A DNA stretch of 64,000 nucleotides, taken from Niastella soli (GTDB lineage: Bacteria; Bacteroidota; Bacteroidia; Chitinophagales; Chitinophagaceae). The notes beneath the pieces were generated by a model. It saw nothing but the letters and a program-made list of their open reading frames with translations, searched no databases and had not been told where the DNA came from. The position numbers and the translations under genes were made by a program. Below, piece after piece: positions 17,350 through 26,375 of the stretch (position 1 is the stretch's first letter; the number at the start of each line of letters is the position of its first letter). The stretch lies in NCBI RefSeq assembly GCF_017742245.1, contig NZ_JAGHKO010000005.1, positions 496,001-560,000 of the forward strand. Reading direction: 5' to 3'.

Positions 17350-17644
17350 TAATACATGTTCAAAACCTACTACCAGATCCTTCTTGACTGACAAACGCAG
17401 TCGGATACACCAACAGTCCGTTATCCGGTACTCCGGCTTTGAGCGATTTATCTACATCTTTCGGACACTCCATCATTTATCCCACATTTAAGAAACTTAC
17501 ACAGCGTTAGTGGTTAATGCTGCCAAAGTGAGCCTTAAACCTTTGACTGACACATTTTCGTAAAAATGTATCCTTATTCCGCTCTTCTGTATAATTCTGT
17601 TGGCGATGCCAGGTGTAATTTTGTTCTATCAAAAAAGGAAATAA
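17350..17644. other. Intergenic, possible 37-codon relic
   Basis: No convincing gene. A minus-strand frame 17360-17473 (MECPKDVDKSLKAGVP...SGSRF) has protein-like composition but no recognised family. A short palindrome ACATTTT/AAAATGT near 17554-17571 may belong to the promoter of the following SDR gene. Confidence 0.3.
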
Positions 17645-18469
17645 ATGTCAAAGACAATTTTTATTACGGGGGCATCCCGCGGGTTCGGAAGGATATGGGC
17701 AGAAGCATTTTTAAACCGTGGAGATAAAGTGATTGCCACATCAAGGAGTATGGTTGGATTAAAAGAACTGGCTGATAAATATAAAAGTGCCGTGCTGCCC
17801 ATAGCGCTTGATGTAACGAACAGAGCCGCCTGCTTTGATGCTATGGCTAAAGCAAAGGCCCATTTTGGTACTATTGATATCGTGATCAATAATGCAGGTA
17901 TAGGCGTATTTGGGGCAGTGGAAGAATTAGAGGAACAGGATGCCAGAAATATTATTGAAGCGAACTTTTTTGGCACCTTATGGGTTACACAAGCTGCATT
18001 ACCTATATTTAGAGCTCAGGGTAGTGGCCATATTCTACAACTTTCAAGTGCTATGGGCATCTATACATTCCCTTCGTTAGGTATCTATAGCGCCAGTAAA
18101 TTTGCGGTAGAAGGATTGAGCGAGGCGCTGTCTATGGAGGTAAAAGACCTGGGTATCTACGTCACGCTGGTGGAACCGAATGGATTTGCAACAGATTTCA
18201 ATTCAACATCAATAAGTAGCAGCCCTAACACAGCGTATGATAATATGAGAGCCCAATTATATGCAGATCCAAATATTATTGCCAATGATGTTTACGGGGA
18301 TCCGAAGGCAACTGCCGAAGCAATATTAAAGCTGGTAGATTCTCCTAATCCGCCGCTGCGGCTGATCTTGGGGAAAAAGGCGCTTCCTCTGGCGCAATCT
18401 GCTTATTCAGCCCGATTAGCTGGCTGGGAAGAGTGGAAAGATGTTTCTATCAAAGCACATGGCCTTTAG
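17645..18469 (+). CDS. Short-chain dehydrogenase/reductase (classical SDR)
   Basis: 274 aa. The Rossmann NAD(P) motif TGASRGFG is at residues 8-15, with an SR pair after beta-2 (ATSRSM) suggesting NADP preference. LDVTN, NNAG (about 80-83), the catalytic Ser in LSSAMG and YSASKFA (Tyr/Lys) are all present. It is a cytoplasmic oxidoreductase of unknown substrate. An AraC-family regulator follows in the same direction after 77 nt and probably controls it, a common arrangement. Confidence 0.9.
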   Translation: MSKTIFITGASRGFGRIWAEAFLNRGDKVIATSRSMVGLKELADKYKSAVLPIALDVTNRAACFDAMAKAKAHFGTIDIVINNAGIGVFGAVEELEEQDARNIIEANFFGTLWVTQAALPIFRAQGSGHILQLSSAMGIYTFPSLGIYSASKFAVEGLSEALSMEVKDLGIYVTLVEPNGFATDFNSTSISSSPNTAYDNMRAQLYADPNIIANDVYGDPKATAEAILKLVDSPNPPLRLILGKKALPLAQSAYSARLAGWEEWKDVSIKAHGL

Positions 18470-18546
18470 TTGAATGAATTATTCGTAAATTTATGAGTGG
18501 ATCAGCCTGTGTTGTCAATATGGACTGATCTTAATATTTTTTACAT

Positions 18547-19434
18547 ATGCATTTTAAAAGTCTGAGCGATGTACATCATTGCAATAATTATCCCTCACCA
18601 GAAAATCCGTTGCTTACATTATTTACCTGCAATCCACTACGCAGTGTGAGTAGCTATGAGGTGACTACTGATTTTTATATCATTGCATTTAAGAAATTGA
18701 ATGCTGGTGAGATTAGGTATGGAAAAACCCGCTACGACCATGAAAGTGGATCTATGTATTTTATGAAGCCACAGCAGACTATACAAATGAAAGACATATC
18801 CCTGAATGGTGATGGTTTTGAAATATGGTTCCATGAAGATTATTTAAGCGGTCATCCGTTACATACGGAAATAAAGAAGTACAGTTATTTCAACTATGAG
18901 TTAAACGAGGCCCTCCATACATCTTCGAAGGAACAACAGATCATTTGGGAATTATTTGAGAAGATTGAAACAGAGCATAACAATAACGAAGATGAATTTA
19001 CCCGGGGTATTATTCTTGGGCACATTGAATCCATTCTTAAATATTCTCAGCGCTTTTATAAGCGGCAGTTTCTTAACCGAAATATACTTTCCGGAACTAC
19101 CGTTACCCGGTTCAACGAGGCACTTTCTACCTATTTCGAAAATGGATTGCTGCAGAATAAGGGATTGCCAACGGTAGCTATGTTTGCTGCTGAGTTGCAT
19201 TTATCCCCCAGGTATCTGAGCGACCTCCTTAAACAGGAAACCGGAAAAACGGCTATGGACCTGATACAAAGCTTCCTCATTTCAGAGGCCAAGAATCTGC
19301 TAAACGGAGGCGAACATTCTGTGGCAGAGATCGCTTATTTGCTGGGATTTGAAAACCCTCCTTATTTCTCCCGTTACTTTAAGAAAGAAACAGGTATAAG
19401 TCCTAAACAATTTAGAAAACAGTTTTTTAATTAA
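18547..19434 (+). CDS. AraC-family transcriptional regulator
   Basis: 295 aa. The N-terminal part is a cupin-like sensor region (GEIRYGKTRYDHESGSMYFM). The C-terminal 100 residues carry two helix-turn-helix units: VAMFAAELHLSPRYLSDLLK and VAEIAYLLGFENPPYFSRYF, followed by KKETGISPKQFRKQ, the AraC signature. It probably activates the upstream SDR gene in response to a small ligand. Confidence 0.92.
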   Translation: MHFKSLSDVHHCNNYPSPENPLLTLFTCNPLRSVSSYEVTTDFYIIAFKKLNAGEIRYGKTRYDHESGSMYFMKPQQTIQMKDISLNGDGFEIWFHEDYLSGHPLHTEIKKYSYFNYELNEALHTSSKEQQIIWELFEKIETEHNNNEDEFTRGIILGHIESILKYSQRFYKRQFLNRNILSGTTVTRFNEALSTYFENGLLQNKGLPTVAMFAAELHLSPRYLSDLLKQETGKTAMDLIQSFLISEAKNLLNGGEHSVAEIAYLLGFENPPYFSRYFKKETGISPKQFRKQFFN

Positions 19435-19460
19435 AGGGGAATCTTGATGCAACTTATTCC

Positions 19461-19775
19461 TTAGAGCAATTGTACGGAGGCAAATACTTCGTAGTGTTGC
19501 ACTTTCTCTTCAAACTCTAATAGAAAGTTGTTGTCCTCTGGATAGTATTTTGCTTTTTCAAAATCTTGCCCTGCAAAATTTTTAATTACTTCAAGGTTTT
19601 CCCAAAATGTTATGAGGTTAAAATGTACCTCGCCATTCCTGACCTGCCTTAAAAAAGTTAAGCCCTTAAATCCTACCGTCTTTTGATAGTCAGGGATGGC
19701 AACGTGTTTTAAAAAATCGGTGTAAACGTCAACGCTTTCTATGCTTATTTTGCCATGCCAAATTCTTGCAATCAT
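19461..19775 (-). CDS. Antibiotic biosynthesis monooxygenase (ABM)-like protein
   Basis: 104 aa, a single ferredoxin-like alpha/beta unit: MIARIWHGKISIESVDVYTD, GFKGLTFLRQVRNGEVHFNL, ITFWENLEVIKNFAG. Such proteins dimerise; some are heme-degrading or quinol monooxygenases, others are uncharacterised. The gene is 12 nt after the PhzF gene and presumably co-transcribed with it. Confidence 0.8.
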   Translation of the reverse strand: MIARIWHGKISIESVDVYTDFLKHVAIPDYQKTVGFKGLTFLRQVRNGEVHFNLITFWENLEVIKNFAGQDFEKAKYYPEDNNFLLEFEEKVQHYEVFASVQLL

Positions 19776-19787
19776 ATGGTGTTTTAT

Positions 19788-20690
19788 TTACAGATAGATT
19801 TCACCACGCATTGTTAATATTGAAGAACCGCCCACCAAAATATCACTATCCCTTACCATTGTTTCAATTAGTGAAGGTTGATTTAATTTTACACCTTGCA
19901 ATATTTTGTATTGTTTATTAAGCTGTATATAATTATTATTTGCAAGAAACCCTACAAGCGGCCCGGCAGCAGTACCTGTAGCGGCGTCTTCGTTAATTCC
20001 AATTAGTGGATTGAAAAATCTGGATTCTACAAAGTGGTCCTGATCTTGCCCTGGAAAGGTAAAACAATAAAATCCTTCAAACTGATATTGTTTTGAAATT
20101 TCAATAAGTTGTTTATTGTCAGGCATGCAACTATTCAGTAATCGCGGATTTTTGATCGGAACCATTGTGTGGGCAATCTCCGTTTGAATTACTGTAGGGA
20201 CAAGGTTGTCAATTTTTAAATCATCAATTGTTAAACCCAGCGCCTTTGCTATTCTTTCGGAAGGTATGGTTTGTAAAACAATAGCCGATTTTTGTTGCAT
20301 TTGTGCAACAGCCGTTTGATTTACTTTATCGAAAGTGGCTTGCAAGGATATTGGAGTATCTTTCATCATCACAAAACGATTGGCTTCATCCTGCTCTTCG
20401 AATATATTTACTCCCTTTATCAGTGCGGCGCAAACGGCTCCTAATAAATTGTGCCCTGCTCCATCTACCTCAACACCTGTTGGTGTAAAAGAACGAACAT
20501 CAAGGGCCTTGTTTTCCAGGGAATAATAAACAAAAGAAGTCTCGGAATAACCAAATTCTTTTGAGATATTTTGATATTCGTTTAATTCTAAGTTGCCATT
20601 GGTAAAGACTACAGCTAATGGATTCCCTTTGTAGCTTTTATCTGAGAATACATCCAGAACAAAATATTCTAATGAAATTCTTGCTTTCAT
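19788..20690 (-). CDS. PhzF-family isomerase/epimerase-like protein
   Basis: 300 aa, the usual length. The first lobe begins FVLDVFSDKSYKGNPLAVVF, with the catalytic-type Glu in YSETSFV (about 50). VDGAGHNLLGA is the small-residue loop, with GAGH in place of the more common CGHAT. The second lobe ends in the GINEDAATGTAAGPL signature near 240. PhzF folds isomerise small acids; outside phenazine clusters their substrates are mostly unknown, and there is no phenazine cluster here. Confidence 0.88.
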   Translation of the reverse strand: MKARISLEYFVLDVFSDKSYKGNPLAVVFTNGNLELNEYQNISKEFGYSETSFVYYSLENKALDVRSFTPTGVEVDGAGHNLLGAVCAALIKGVNIFEEQDEANRFVMMKDTPISLQATFDKVNQTAVAQMQQKSAIVLQTIPSERIAKALGLTIDDLKIDNLVPTVIQTEIAHTMVPIKNPRLLNSCMPDNKQLIEISKQYQFEGFYCFTFPGQDQDHFVESRFFNPLIGINEDAATGTAAGPLVGFLANNNYIQLNKQYKILQGVKLNQPSLIETMVRDSDILVGGSSILTMRGEIYL

Positions 20691-20872
20691 TTAAATGTCT
20701 TTAAGATTTAAAGTTGAGATGTGGCTCGATGACTGGTAACGGCATTCGGTATATACAAATATAATTGTTAGCCCCTTTAATGGAAATTATTTTGATGCGG
20801 CATCCCAGGGGAAAGGTAGCCGGGAGGTACAAAAGGGGCGCAATAGGGTAACAGATAGCCAATCCCCAAGCC

Positions 20873-21337
20873 TCAAACCATAGAATCTAATGCTTCTTCA
20901 ACCGTAAATCTTTTTCTGAAAGAAAAAGCATAAGGTGTTTCGCCGTGCTTTCTTAAATAATTTAATCTTTCAACAGCTTCCTGAACGGTAGGTGCATGTT
21001 CGGCAGGTACATACCATAAAGCCATATACATCTCCGGCATTTTTTCAAACCATTCTTTGCGTCGTTTCACGAATTCGGTGTGCTGCGACTGGTAAACAAA
21101 CTGAAATAAGGCGTCGATATTTTCCCATACCGACATGTTTACGATAATGAAGTCATCATCGTACACTTTTATGGAAGTGGCGTTATTATTATCATCTTTC
21201 AATCGCCATGCAAAACCCGTGCTTTTTTCAGCTAACGAGTTTATGGGATCGAGGTTGGCAACAAATTCAGCCATAACGGAACTATCGATAGGTCCAAGGA
21301 TTTTTCCTATATTTAATTGGGCTAAGTGGTATTTCAT
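20873..21337 (-). CDS. DUF3291 domain protein
   Basis: 154 aa. It matches the DUF3291 pattern: starts YHLAQLNIG, has ATSIKVYDDDFIIVNMSVWE in the middle and MYMALWYVPAEHAPTVQEA near residues 105-125. This is a dimeric alpha/beta-barrel-like family of unknown function, possibly a small oxygenase or ligand binder. It is divergent from an HxlR-family regulator at 21384 with a palindrome in the short gap, so it is the probable target of that regulator. Confidence 0.85.
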   Translation of the reverse strand: MKYHLAQLNIGKILGPIDSSVMAEFVANLDPINSLAEKSTGFAWRLKDDNNNATSIKVYDDDFIIVNMSVWENIDALFQFVYQSQHTEFVKRRKEWFEKMPEMYMALWYVPAEHAPTVQEAVERLNYLRKHGETPYAFSFRKRFTVEEALDSMV

Positions 21338-21350
21338 TGTTAGGTGTTAA

Positions 21351-21372
21351 CTTTAATTATTCGAAATTAAAG
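21351..21372. promoter_or_regulatory. Operator-like dyad between DUF3291 and hxlR-type gene
   Basis: CTTTAATT (21351-21358) and AATTAAAG (21365-21372) are perfect inverted repeats with a 6-nt centre in the 46-nt gap between the two divergent start codons. Binding there would cover both promoters. Confidence 0.5.
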
Positions 21373-21383
21373 CACGTTATCAC

Positions 21384-21785
21384 ATGAAACAAGTAGTAAC
21401 GAAAAGGTTACCGGTTAAAAAATCAACAAGTAGCATTCCTCTCCCTCAATGTTCGGTAATTGCCACGCTTAAATTGTTTGCCACCAAATGGAAGCCCTGT
21501 ATCATCTGTTACCTTTCGAAAAAGCCCCTTCGGTACAACGAATTATACAGGATCATTCCAAATGTCAGTCGTAAAATGTTGTCAGAGCATTTGAAAGAAA
21601 TGGAGGCCGATGCAATAATTGTGCGCCGGGTTTATGATAAAAAACTTCAACGGGTAGAATACAGCTTATCCCCCAAAGGAATTTCTTTACTGCCCCTTTT
21701 AGAGCAATTGCAATACTGGGGTTTGAGTAATATAAAAAATGTGTTATCTATTGAGGAAATGCTGGCTGTAACCATGATTGATTAG
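21384..21785 (+). CDS. HxlR-family winged-helix transcriptional regulator
   Basis: 133 aa. TLKLFATKWKPCIICYLSKK, RYNELYRIIPNVSRKMLSEH and LKEMEADAIIVRRVY form the HxlR fold. The conserved Cys before the domain is present (PQCSVIATL, residue 23), and two more Cys lie in KPCIICY. It is divergent from the DUF3291 gene, which it probably controls. It is a distinct paralogue of the regulator at 16981, not a duplicate at DNA level. Confidence 0.88.
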   Translation: MKQVVTKRLPVKKSTSSIPLPQCSVIATLKLFATKWKPCIICYLSKKPLRYNELYRIIPNVSRKMLSEHLKEMEADAIIVRRVYDKKLQRVEYSLSPKGISLLPLLEQLQYWGLSNIKNVLSIEEMLAVTMID

Positions 21786-22033
21786 CGAATGGTCATATTA
21801 TTTATATTTTACTTCAGTATCGGACATTTATAAACGCATACAAACCGGCGGTCATCCCAAAAGGGCAATAAAAAAGACCATAAGATTTATCATCAGATGA
21901 TTTTTGAGCATGTTGTATGTTGTTTATATTTGTATACCTGCATCGGTATCCAATCTTATCAAGAATCACTACACCTTCCAATAAAGCCTGCTATAAAAAC
22001 CGCTATGCCTTTGCATTCAACTTCTTTCATTAT

Positions 22034-25000
22034 ATGAAAAAACATTATATCATAAGCTTTTTCCTGGCTTTGCTCATAACGTCGCAAGTCCACAGCCAGA
22101 ATACTTTGGCCGTCGAATGGGAATATTCCTTTGGTGGCTCAGGAAGCGACTTAGGCAAAAAGCTGCTATGTACAACACAAGGCGATTATGTTTTATTAGG
22201 CGATGGAGTTGCCACCCACGACGGCGACCTGCCTCCTGCTATTGGTGGCGCTGACATAATATTGACAAAATTCTCTAAATGGGGACAGAAAAAATGGGTA
22301 AAGACCTTTGGGAGTGATGATGGATTATGGTGGGACAAAAATAGTACAATGGCAGGCGATTTTTGTCAAACGATCGACGGCGGATTTATCATTATCGGCA
22401 ACGAATGGTCAGCCATGCATGGCGATTCCACCGTTATAATTAAAACCGATAGCATAGGTAATCAACAGTGGAGAAAAACATATAAGGATCTATATCAGCC
22501 CTGGGCCATTCGTCAAAAAAAGAACGGCACCTATGTATTGGGATTGCTATCGGGGGGTGATATAGTGATAGCGGGACTGGATATTATAGGAAACCTGAGC
22601 TGGAAAGATACCCTCACAGGTTCAAAAATTGAATATGGGAATGATCTTGAACTGACGCAGGATGGAGGATTTGTGCTAACCGGTTCAACCATGTCACATG
22701 ATGGTGATTTTTCCACCAGCAATGGTTCTGACTATTACGACGCTTTTATAGCAAAATACACAAAAGACAACCAGCTGCAATGGGTAAAGTGTATGGGTGG
22801 TGCTTACCATGATATTTTACGTACTGTACAGGAAGATATTGATGGATCTTTCTGGGCCGGTGGAGAAATGCAATCTGATGATGCCTGGCTTGTTAAAACA
22901 GATAAGGATGGCAACCTGTTGTGGCAGAAAACCTGGGCAGGAAACTGGACTAATATAATCAGAGGACTGACCTTGACAGCCGATGGTAATCTGGCGGTAT
23001 GTGGAAGCGTGCTTTCTACCGATGGCGATTTTACCGCCAATATAAACGGGCATAGGTCATGGGTGGCCAAAATAAACAAAGCAACCGGGCAAATCATGCG
23101 TCAGGGATGGTTTGGCGGACGAAGCTATGAGGACGCTCCGGTTGATATATTGGAAGACCCCGAAGGCAGCCTGGCAATTATCAGTTCAACCTGGCCAAAT
23201 AATCCTTATGTGTCATCATACAAAGGTGGCGATAACGATATGTGGATCGTTAAGTTGCGCAATGCGGTGAACACCATAAAGGCAACAGTATACCTTGACA
23301 ATAACCAGAATGGCCAAAAAGATACAGGGGAACCGCCGTTCGGAGATGCTTACATAAAATTGAAAAGGAATGCCACTGATAGTGCTTTATTGTCGTATAA
23401 TGACGGTTCTTTTACCGCAAATGTAGATACTGGCCGGTATGAAATAAGTCTTACGCCATTCAGGCCTTATTATAATATAACACCTGCCACTAAACAGGTT
23501 TATTTTTCAGATTATAATAAAACGGATTCTGTCTCCTTTGGTGTAGTGCCTGTTCCCGGCATTGTTGACGTTACTGTAAGCTCTTGGTCGACTGACCCGG
23601 CCAGACTGGGACGTAACGCTAATATTAATGTAAAATATACCAATAATGGAACCGCGGCTTCTAATACTGTATTGAAATTTGTAAAAGACCATCGCACAGA
23701 TTTTATCGCTTCTCCGCTGATATTTACTCAAGACGGTGATACGCTAACGGCAAATATCACCAACCTGAAACCGCAGGAATCCAGGGAAATAACCATTACA
23801 CTGGCAATAAAAACACCTCCTGCTGTTAATTTGAATGATACATTGTTGCACGAAGTAAGTATCGGTGAGGCAGGCACCGACTCTACGCCGGCTGATAATC
23901 GACAATCGGTAATACAGGTAATAGTTGGTTCTTACGATCCTAATGATAAGCGTGAAATTACCTTACCAGGGAAAATGAACGCCAGGCAGCTAAAAGACAG
24001 GGAATATCTTGTTTATCAGATCCGCTTTCAGAATGTGGGAAACGATACTGCTTTTAATATTGTTGTAAGGGATACTATTGAGGAAAAACTCGATATCAAT
24101 ACATTTGAAATGATTAAGGCAGATCATGCCTATACTATGCAAATAACACAGGGCAGGTATGTGGAGTGGCGTTTTGATAACATTCTGCTTGCCGATAGCA
24201 ATATAAATGAGCCGCGTAGTCATGCGTATCTTATCTATCGTATTAAACCCAAAGCCTCACTGCAGATGGGGGATGTTGTTAAGAACACAGCTTCTATCTA
24301 TTTCGATTACAACCCGCCTGTAAACACGAATGAAGAAAGAACACTCGTAGTCCCAAATGTGCCGGCAACGCCTTCGATAAATGGTATCGGGGTTGCTTTT
24401 TGTGCCGGCCAGGGCGTACAGAAGGGAAAGATTGCCAACCTTCCTGCAGATGGGCCCGGTGTCACCACTACCATAGTCAGGCTTGACAACAGTAATCTTA
24501 CGGTGGCTGCTGATAGCACTTTCTCCTTTAACGTTGATCTATTGCAACATGGCTCGCACACCATCGAAGTGACTTTCACCAACATTACAGGATCACAGAC
24601 TGTGGCATACCAGTTTTCCGTAACTGCCGCGCAAACTCCCCAGGTGACCATCACAGCGAGTAGCACATATATTACCAATCTGACAACACCTGTTACCTTA
24701 ACAGCAGCCTCAACAGGTAGTGGAGCGAATCCCTTGTATTCTTTTGCCAGGGACAAAGCCTTTACTAACGTGTTACAGCCGGAGGGACCGAATGCTTTCC
24801 TGATCATTCAACCATCTGCACTGGCCCTTGGAGACAATAAGATATACGTACGGGTGAAAACCAGCGCATCCTGTTATACAATACAGACTAATTTCGATAG
24901 TATTCTGTTGAAGCGGGATGCTTCCACCGGGATTGTGGATGTAAACGATCAGGGTCGCGTCATCACAGTGCTTCCTAATCCCTTCAGCAGCACGGTAACA

Positions 25001-25201
25001 CTCGTAGGGCTAAACAACAGTAAAGCATACAGCATTGTACTCCATAATAGTCATGGACAAGCGGTGTATACCCGTGAAGTAAAAAATATACAGTTGTTTG
25101 AGATACAGACCACCCACATTGCTCCGGGGGTTTACTGGCTTACCCTTTATAATGCTAATAAGAAACCAGTTGGAACAGAAAAGGTAATCAAGTTAAGGTA
25201 A
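22034..25201 (+). CDS. Large secreted protein with T9SS type A sorting domain
   Basis: About 1055 aa from the ATG at 22034 (MKKHYIISFFLALLITSQVHSQ, a clear signal peptide); the open frame extends 39 codons upstream but lacks one. Residues about 30-420 contain repeated WxxxFGGSGSD, DGGFxLTGST and GGxxxD units that look like a beta-propeller. A SdrD_B/carboxypeptidase-like domain follows (VYLDNNQNGQKDTGEPPFGD), then DUF11-type and DUF7619-like modules (YDPNDKREI, YLVYQIRFQNVGNDTA). The C-terminus is a type IX sorting signal (VLPNPFSSTVTLVGL ... PGVYWLTLYN). It is probably exported through Sec and T9SS and anchored at the surface; ligand unknown. Confidence 0.88.
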   Translation: MKKHYIISFFLALLITSQVHSQNTLAVEWEYSFGGSGSDLGKKLLCTTQGDYVLLGDGVATHDGDLPPAIGGADIILTKFSKWGQKKWVKTFGSDDGLWWDKNSTMAGDFCQTIDGGFIIIGNEWSAMHGDSTVIIKTDSIGNQQWRKTYKDLYQPWAIRQKKNGTYVLGLLSGGDIVIAGLDIIGNLSWKDTLTGSKIEYGNDLELTQDGGFVLTGSTMSHDGDFSTSNGSDYYDAFIAKYTKDNQLQWVKCMGGAYHDILRTVQEDIDGSFWAGGEMQSDDAWLVKTDKDGNLLWQKTWAGNWTNIIRGLTLTADGNLAVCGSVLSTDGDFTANINGHRSWVAKINKATGQIMRQGWFGGRSYEDAPVDILEDPEGSLAIISSTWPNNPYVSSYKGGDNDMWIVKLRNAVNTIKATVYLDNNQNGQKDTGEPPFGDAYIKLKRNATDSALLSYNDGSFTANVDTGRYEISLTPFRPYYNITPATKQVYFSDYNKTDSVSFGVVPVPGIVDVTVSSWSTDPARLGRNANINVKYTNNGTAASNTVLKFVKDHRTDFIASPLIFTQDGDTLTANITNLKPQESREITITLAIKTPPAVNLNDTLLHEVSIGEAGTDSTPADNRQSVIQVIVGSYDPNDKREITLPGKMNARQLKDREYLVYQIRFQNVGNDTAFNIVVRDTIEEKLDINTFEMIKADHAYTMQITQGRYVEWRFDNILLADSNINEPRSHAYLIYRIKPKASLQMGDVVKNTASIYFDYNPPVNTNEERTLVVPNVPATPSINGIGVAFCAGQGVQKGKIANLPADGPGVTTTIVRLDNSNLTVAADSTFSFNVDLLQHGSHTIEVTFTNITGSQTVAYQFSVTAAQTPQVTITASSTYITNLTTPVTLTAASTGSGANPLYSFARDKAFTNVLQPEGPNAFLIIQPSALALGDNKIYVRVKTSASCYTIQTNFDSILLKRDASTGIVDVNDQGRVITVLPNPFSSTVTLVGLNNSKAYSIVLHNSHGQAVYTREVKNIQLFEIQTTHIAPGVYWLTLYNANKKPVGTEKVIKLR

Positions 25202-25423
25202 ATTCAAATCGGGGGCGCATGGAAGCATTCAACGACTTTGAAGGCGGATGTTTGGCAGACATCAAAACCGATTTTTTCTACAAGCAAATTGCCGAGCCGT
25301 TTATTTCCGACATTTCAGCAGAAGCAGCAACCGGTGTTTTATTTTATGCCCGATGAAAATAAATTTGTACATTCTGGGTGATATTTACTCTAAAACTGCC
25401 ACTTATTAGTAAAGCGTTAGTTT
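25202..25423. other. Short intergenic stretch with a possible 45-codon relic
   Basis: A plus-strand frame 25219-25356 (MEAFNDFEGGCLADIKTDFF...) ends at TGA. It has protein-like composition but no recognisable family, and may be a gene fragment. The promoter of the sigma-factor gene should lie between it and 25424. Confidence 0.3.
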
Positions 25424-25969
25424 ATGATGCAAGAGCTGATAATAGAAGACAGGGCCGCAGACAGGAAGGTGCTTTTTATGCACCTGTACCAGCAGGCGTT
25501 TCCGCTGGTGGCCAAATATGTGCGCGATAAAGGTGGTTCATTCGAAGAAGCCAAAGACATTTTTCAGGATGCGCTGGTGATCTATTATGAAAAACTGGTC
25601 ACATCTAAAGTTGAACTAACCTATAGCGAACGTTCCTATCTTCTTGGTATTGCCAAACACCTGTGGGCAAAGAAAAATAAAGAACACTACAACCATATAA
25701 CGCTGGATGATTCGCTGACCGGTATAGCCATGGAAGAACCCGGCACTACAGCGTCTGATAAACTGCTCAACCTGTTACACCACTCAGGCCAGCGTTGTAT
25801 GGAATTGCTGCGGGCTTTTTATTACGATAAATTACCGATGACTAAAATCTCAAAGCTGTTTGGTTTCAGCAGCGAACGCTCGGCCACCGTTCAAAAATAC
25901 AAGTGCCTTGAAAAAGTGAGAGATCTTGTAAAAGAAAAATCGTTGAGCTATGAGGACTTCCTTGCATAA
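25424..25969 (+). CDS. ECF-like sigma factor
   Basis: 181 aa. Region 2 is visible at residues about 20-85 (FPLVAKYVRDKGGSFEEAKDIFQDALVIYYEKL). A region-4-like helix-turn-helix is at about 125-170 (LLRAFYYDKLPMTKISKLFGF, shortened here; SATVQKYKCLEKV). It is a divergent member of the sigma-70 family. The following 89-aa gene overlaps its 3' end by 20 nt, so the pair is translationally coupled, as expected for a sigma factor and its antagonist. Confidence 0.8.
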   Translation: MMQELIIEDRAADRKVLFMHLYQQAFPLVAKYVRDKGGSFEEAKDIFQDALVIYYEKLVTSKVELTYSERSYLLGIAKHLWAKKNKEHYNHITLDDSLTGIAMEEPGTTASDKLLNLLHHSGQRCMELLRAFYYDKLPMTKISKLFGFSSERSATVQKYKCLEKVRDLVKEKSLSYEDFLA

Positions 25970-26219
25970 CATACAACAGATAGAGGATTATCTTTTAAAA
26001 TATGCCGGCGAGGCCGACCAGTGCTTGTTTGAAGCGCGGTTGCTGTTACAACCCGCCTTGCACGAACAACTCTTGTGGCAGCAAAAAACCTACGCCATCA
26101 TTCGCCAGTACAGTCGCCGCCAGTTAAAAGCCGAAATAGAATCAGTACACCAGCACCTGTTCAATGAAATAGAGCATATAACCTTTCGCCGGAAAATAAT
26201 GGCACTTTTCGGGCAATAG
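25950..26219 (+). CDS. Small cytoplasmic protein coupled to the sigma factor (putative anti-sigma)
   Basis: 89 aa, helical and soluble, with no membrane segment. The N-terminal part (IEDYLLKYAGEADQCLFEARLLLQPALHEQL, shortened: IEDYLLKYAGEADQCLFEAR) resembles the zinc-less anti-sigma N-terminal helices found after Bacteroidota sigma factors. It overlaps the sigma gene by 20 nt. The anti-sigma role is inferred from position and fold impression only. Without a transmembrane domain it would act in the cytoplasm. Confidence 0.55.
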   Translation: MRTSLHNIQQIEDYLLKYAGEADQCLFEARLLLQPALHEQLLWQQKTYAIIRQYSRRQLKAEIESVHQHLFNEIEHITFRRKIMALFGQ

Positions 26220-26309
26220 GCAGTAGGGCATAAATGCTGAAGATCTATAGTCTTTGGAATTGTATTCCTATAGCCTACTGCCCCCACTGCCTGAAACCGG
26301 CCTTTTTTT
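26219..26309 (+). terminator. Nested hairpins and T-run between the sigma operon and clpP
   Basis: GGCAGTAGG (26219-26227) pairs with CCTACTGCC (26274-26282). Inside, GGAAT-TGT-ATTCC and CTATA/TATAG extend the fold. GGCC and a run of seven T (26303-26309) follow. It begins at the last base of the upstream stop codon. It may be a terminator of the sigma operon or an attenuator for clpP 67 nt downstream. Confidence 0.5.
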
Positions 26310-26375
26310 GTAGGCTTTTCAGCCTGACGTTCTGTGTTCCCAAGCTTCATTAATTACTAAAACAAACTTGATACT

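Noticed and set aside
19788..20690. PhzF gene as part of a phenazine biosynthesis cluster
   Set aside because: No other phz genes are present; PhzF-like proteins are widespread outside phenazine producers.
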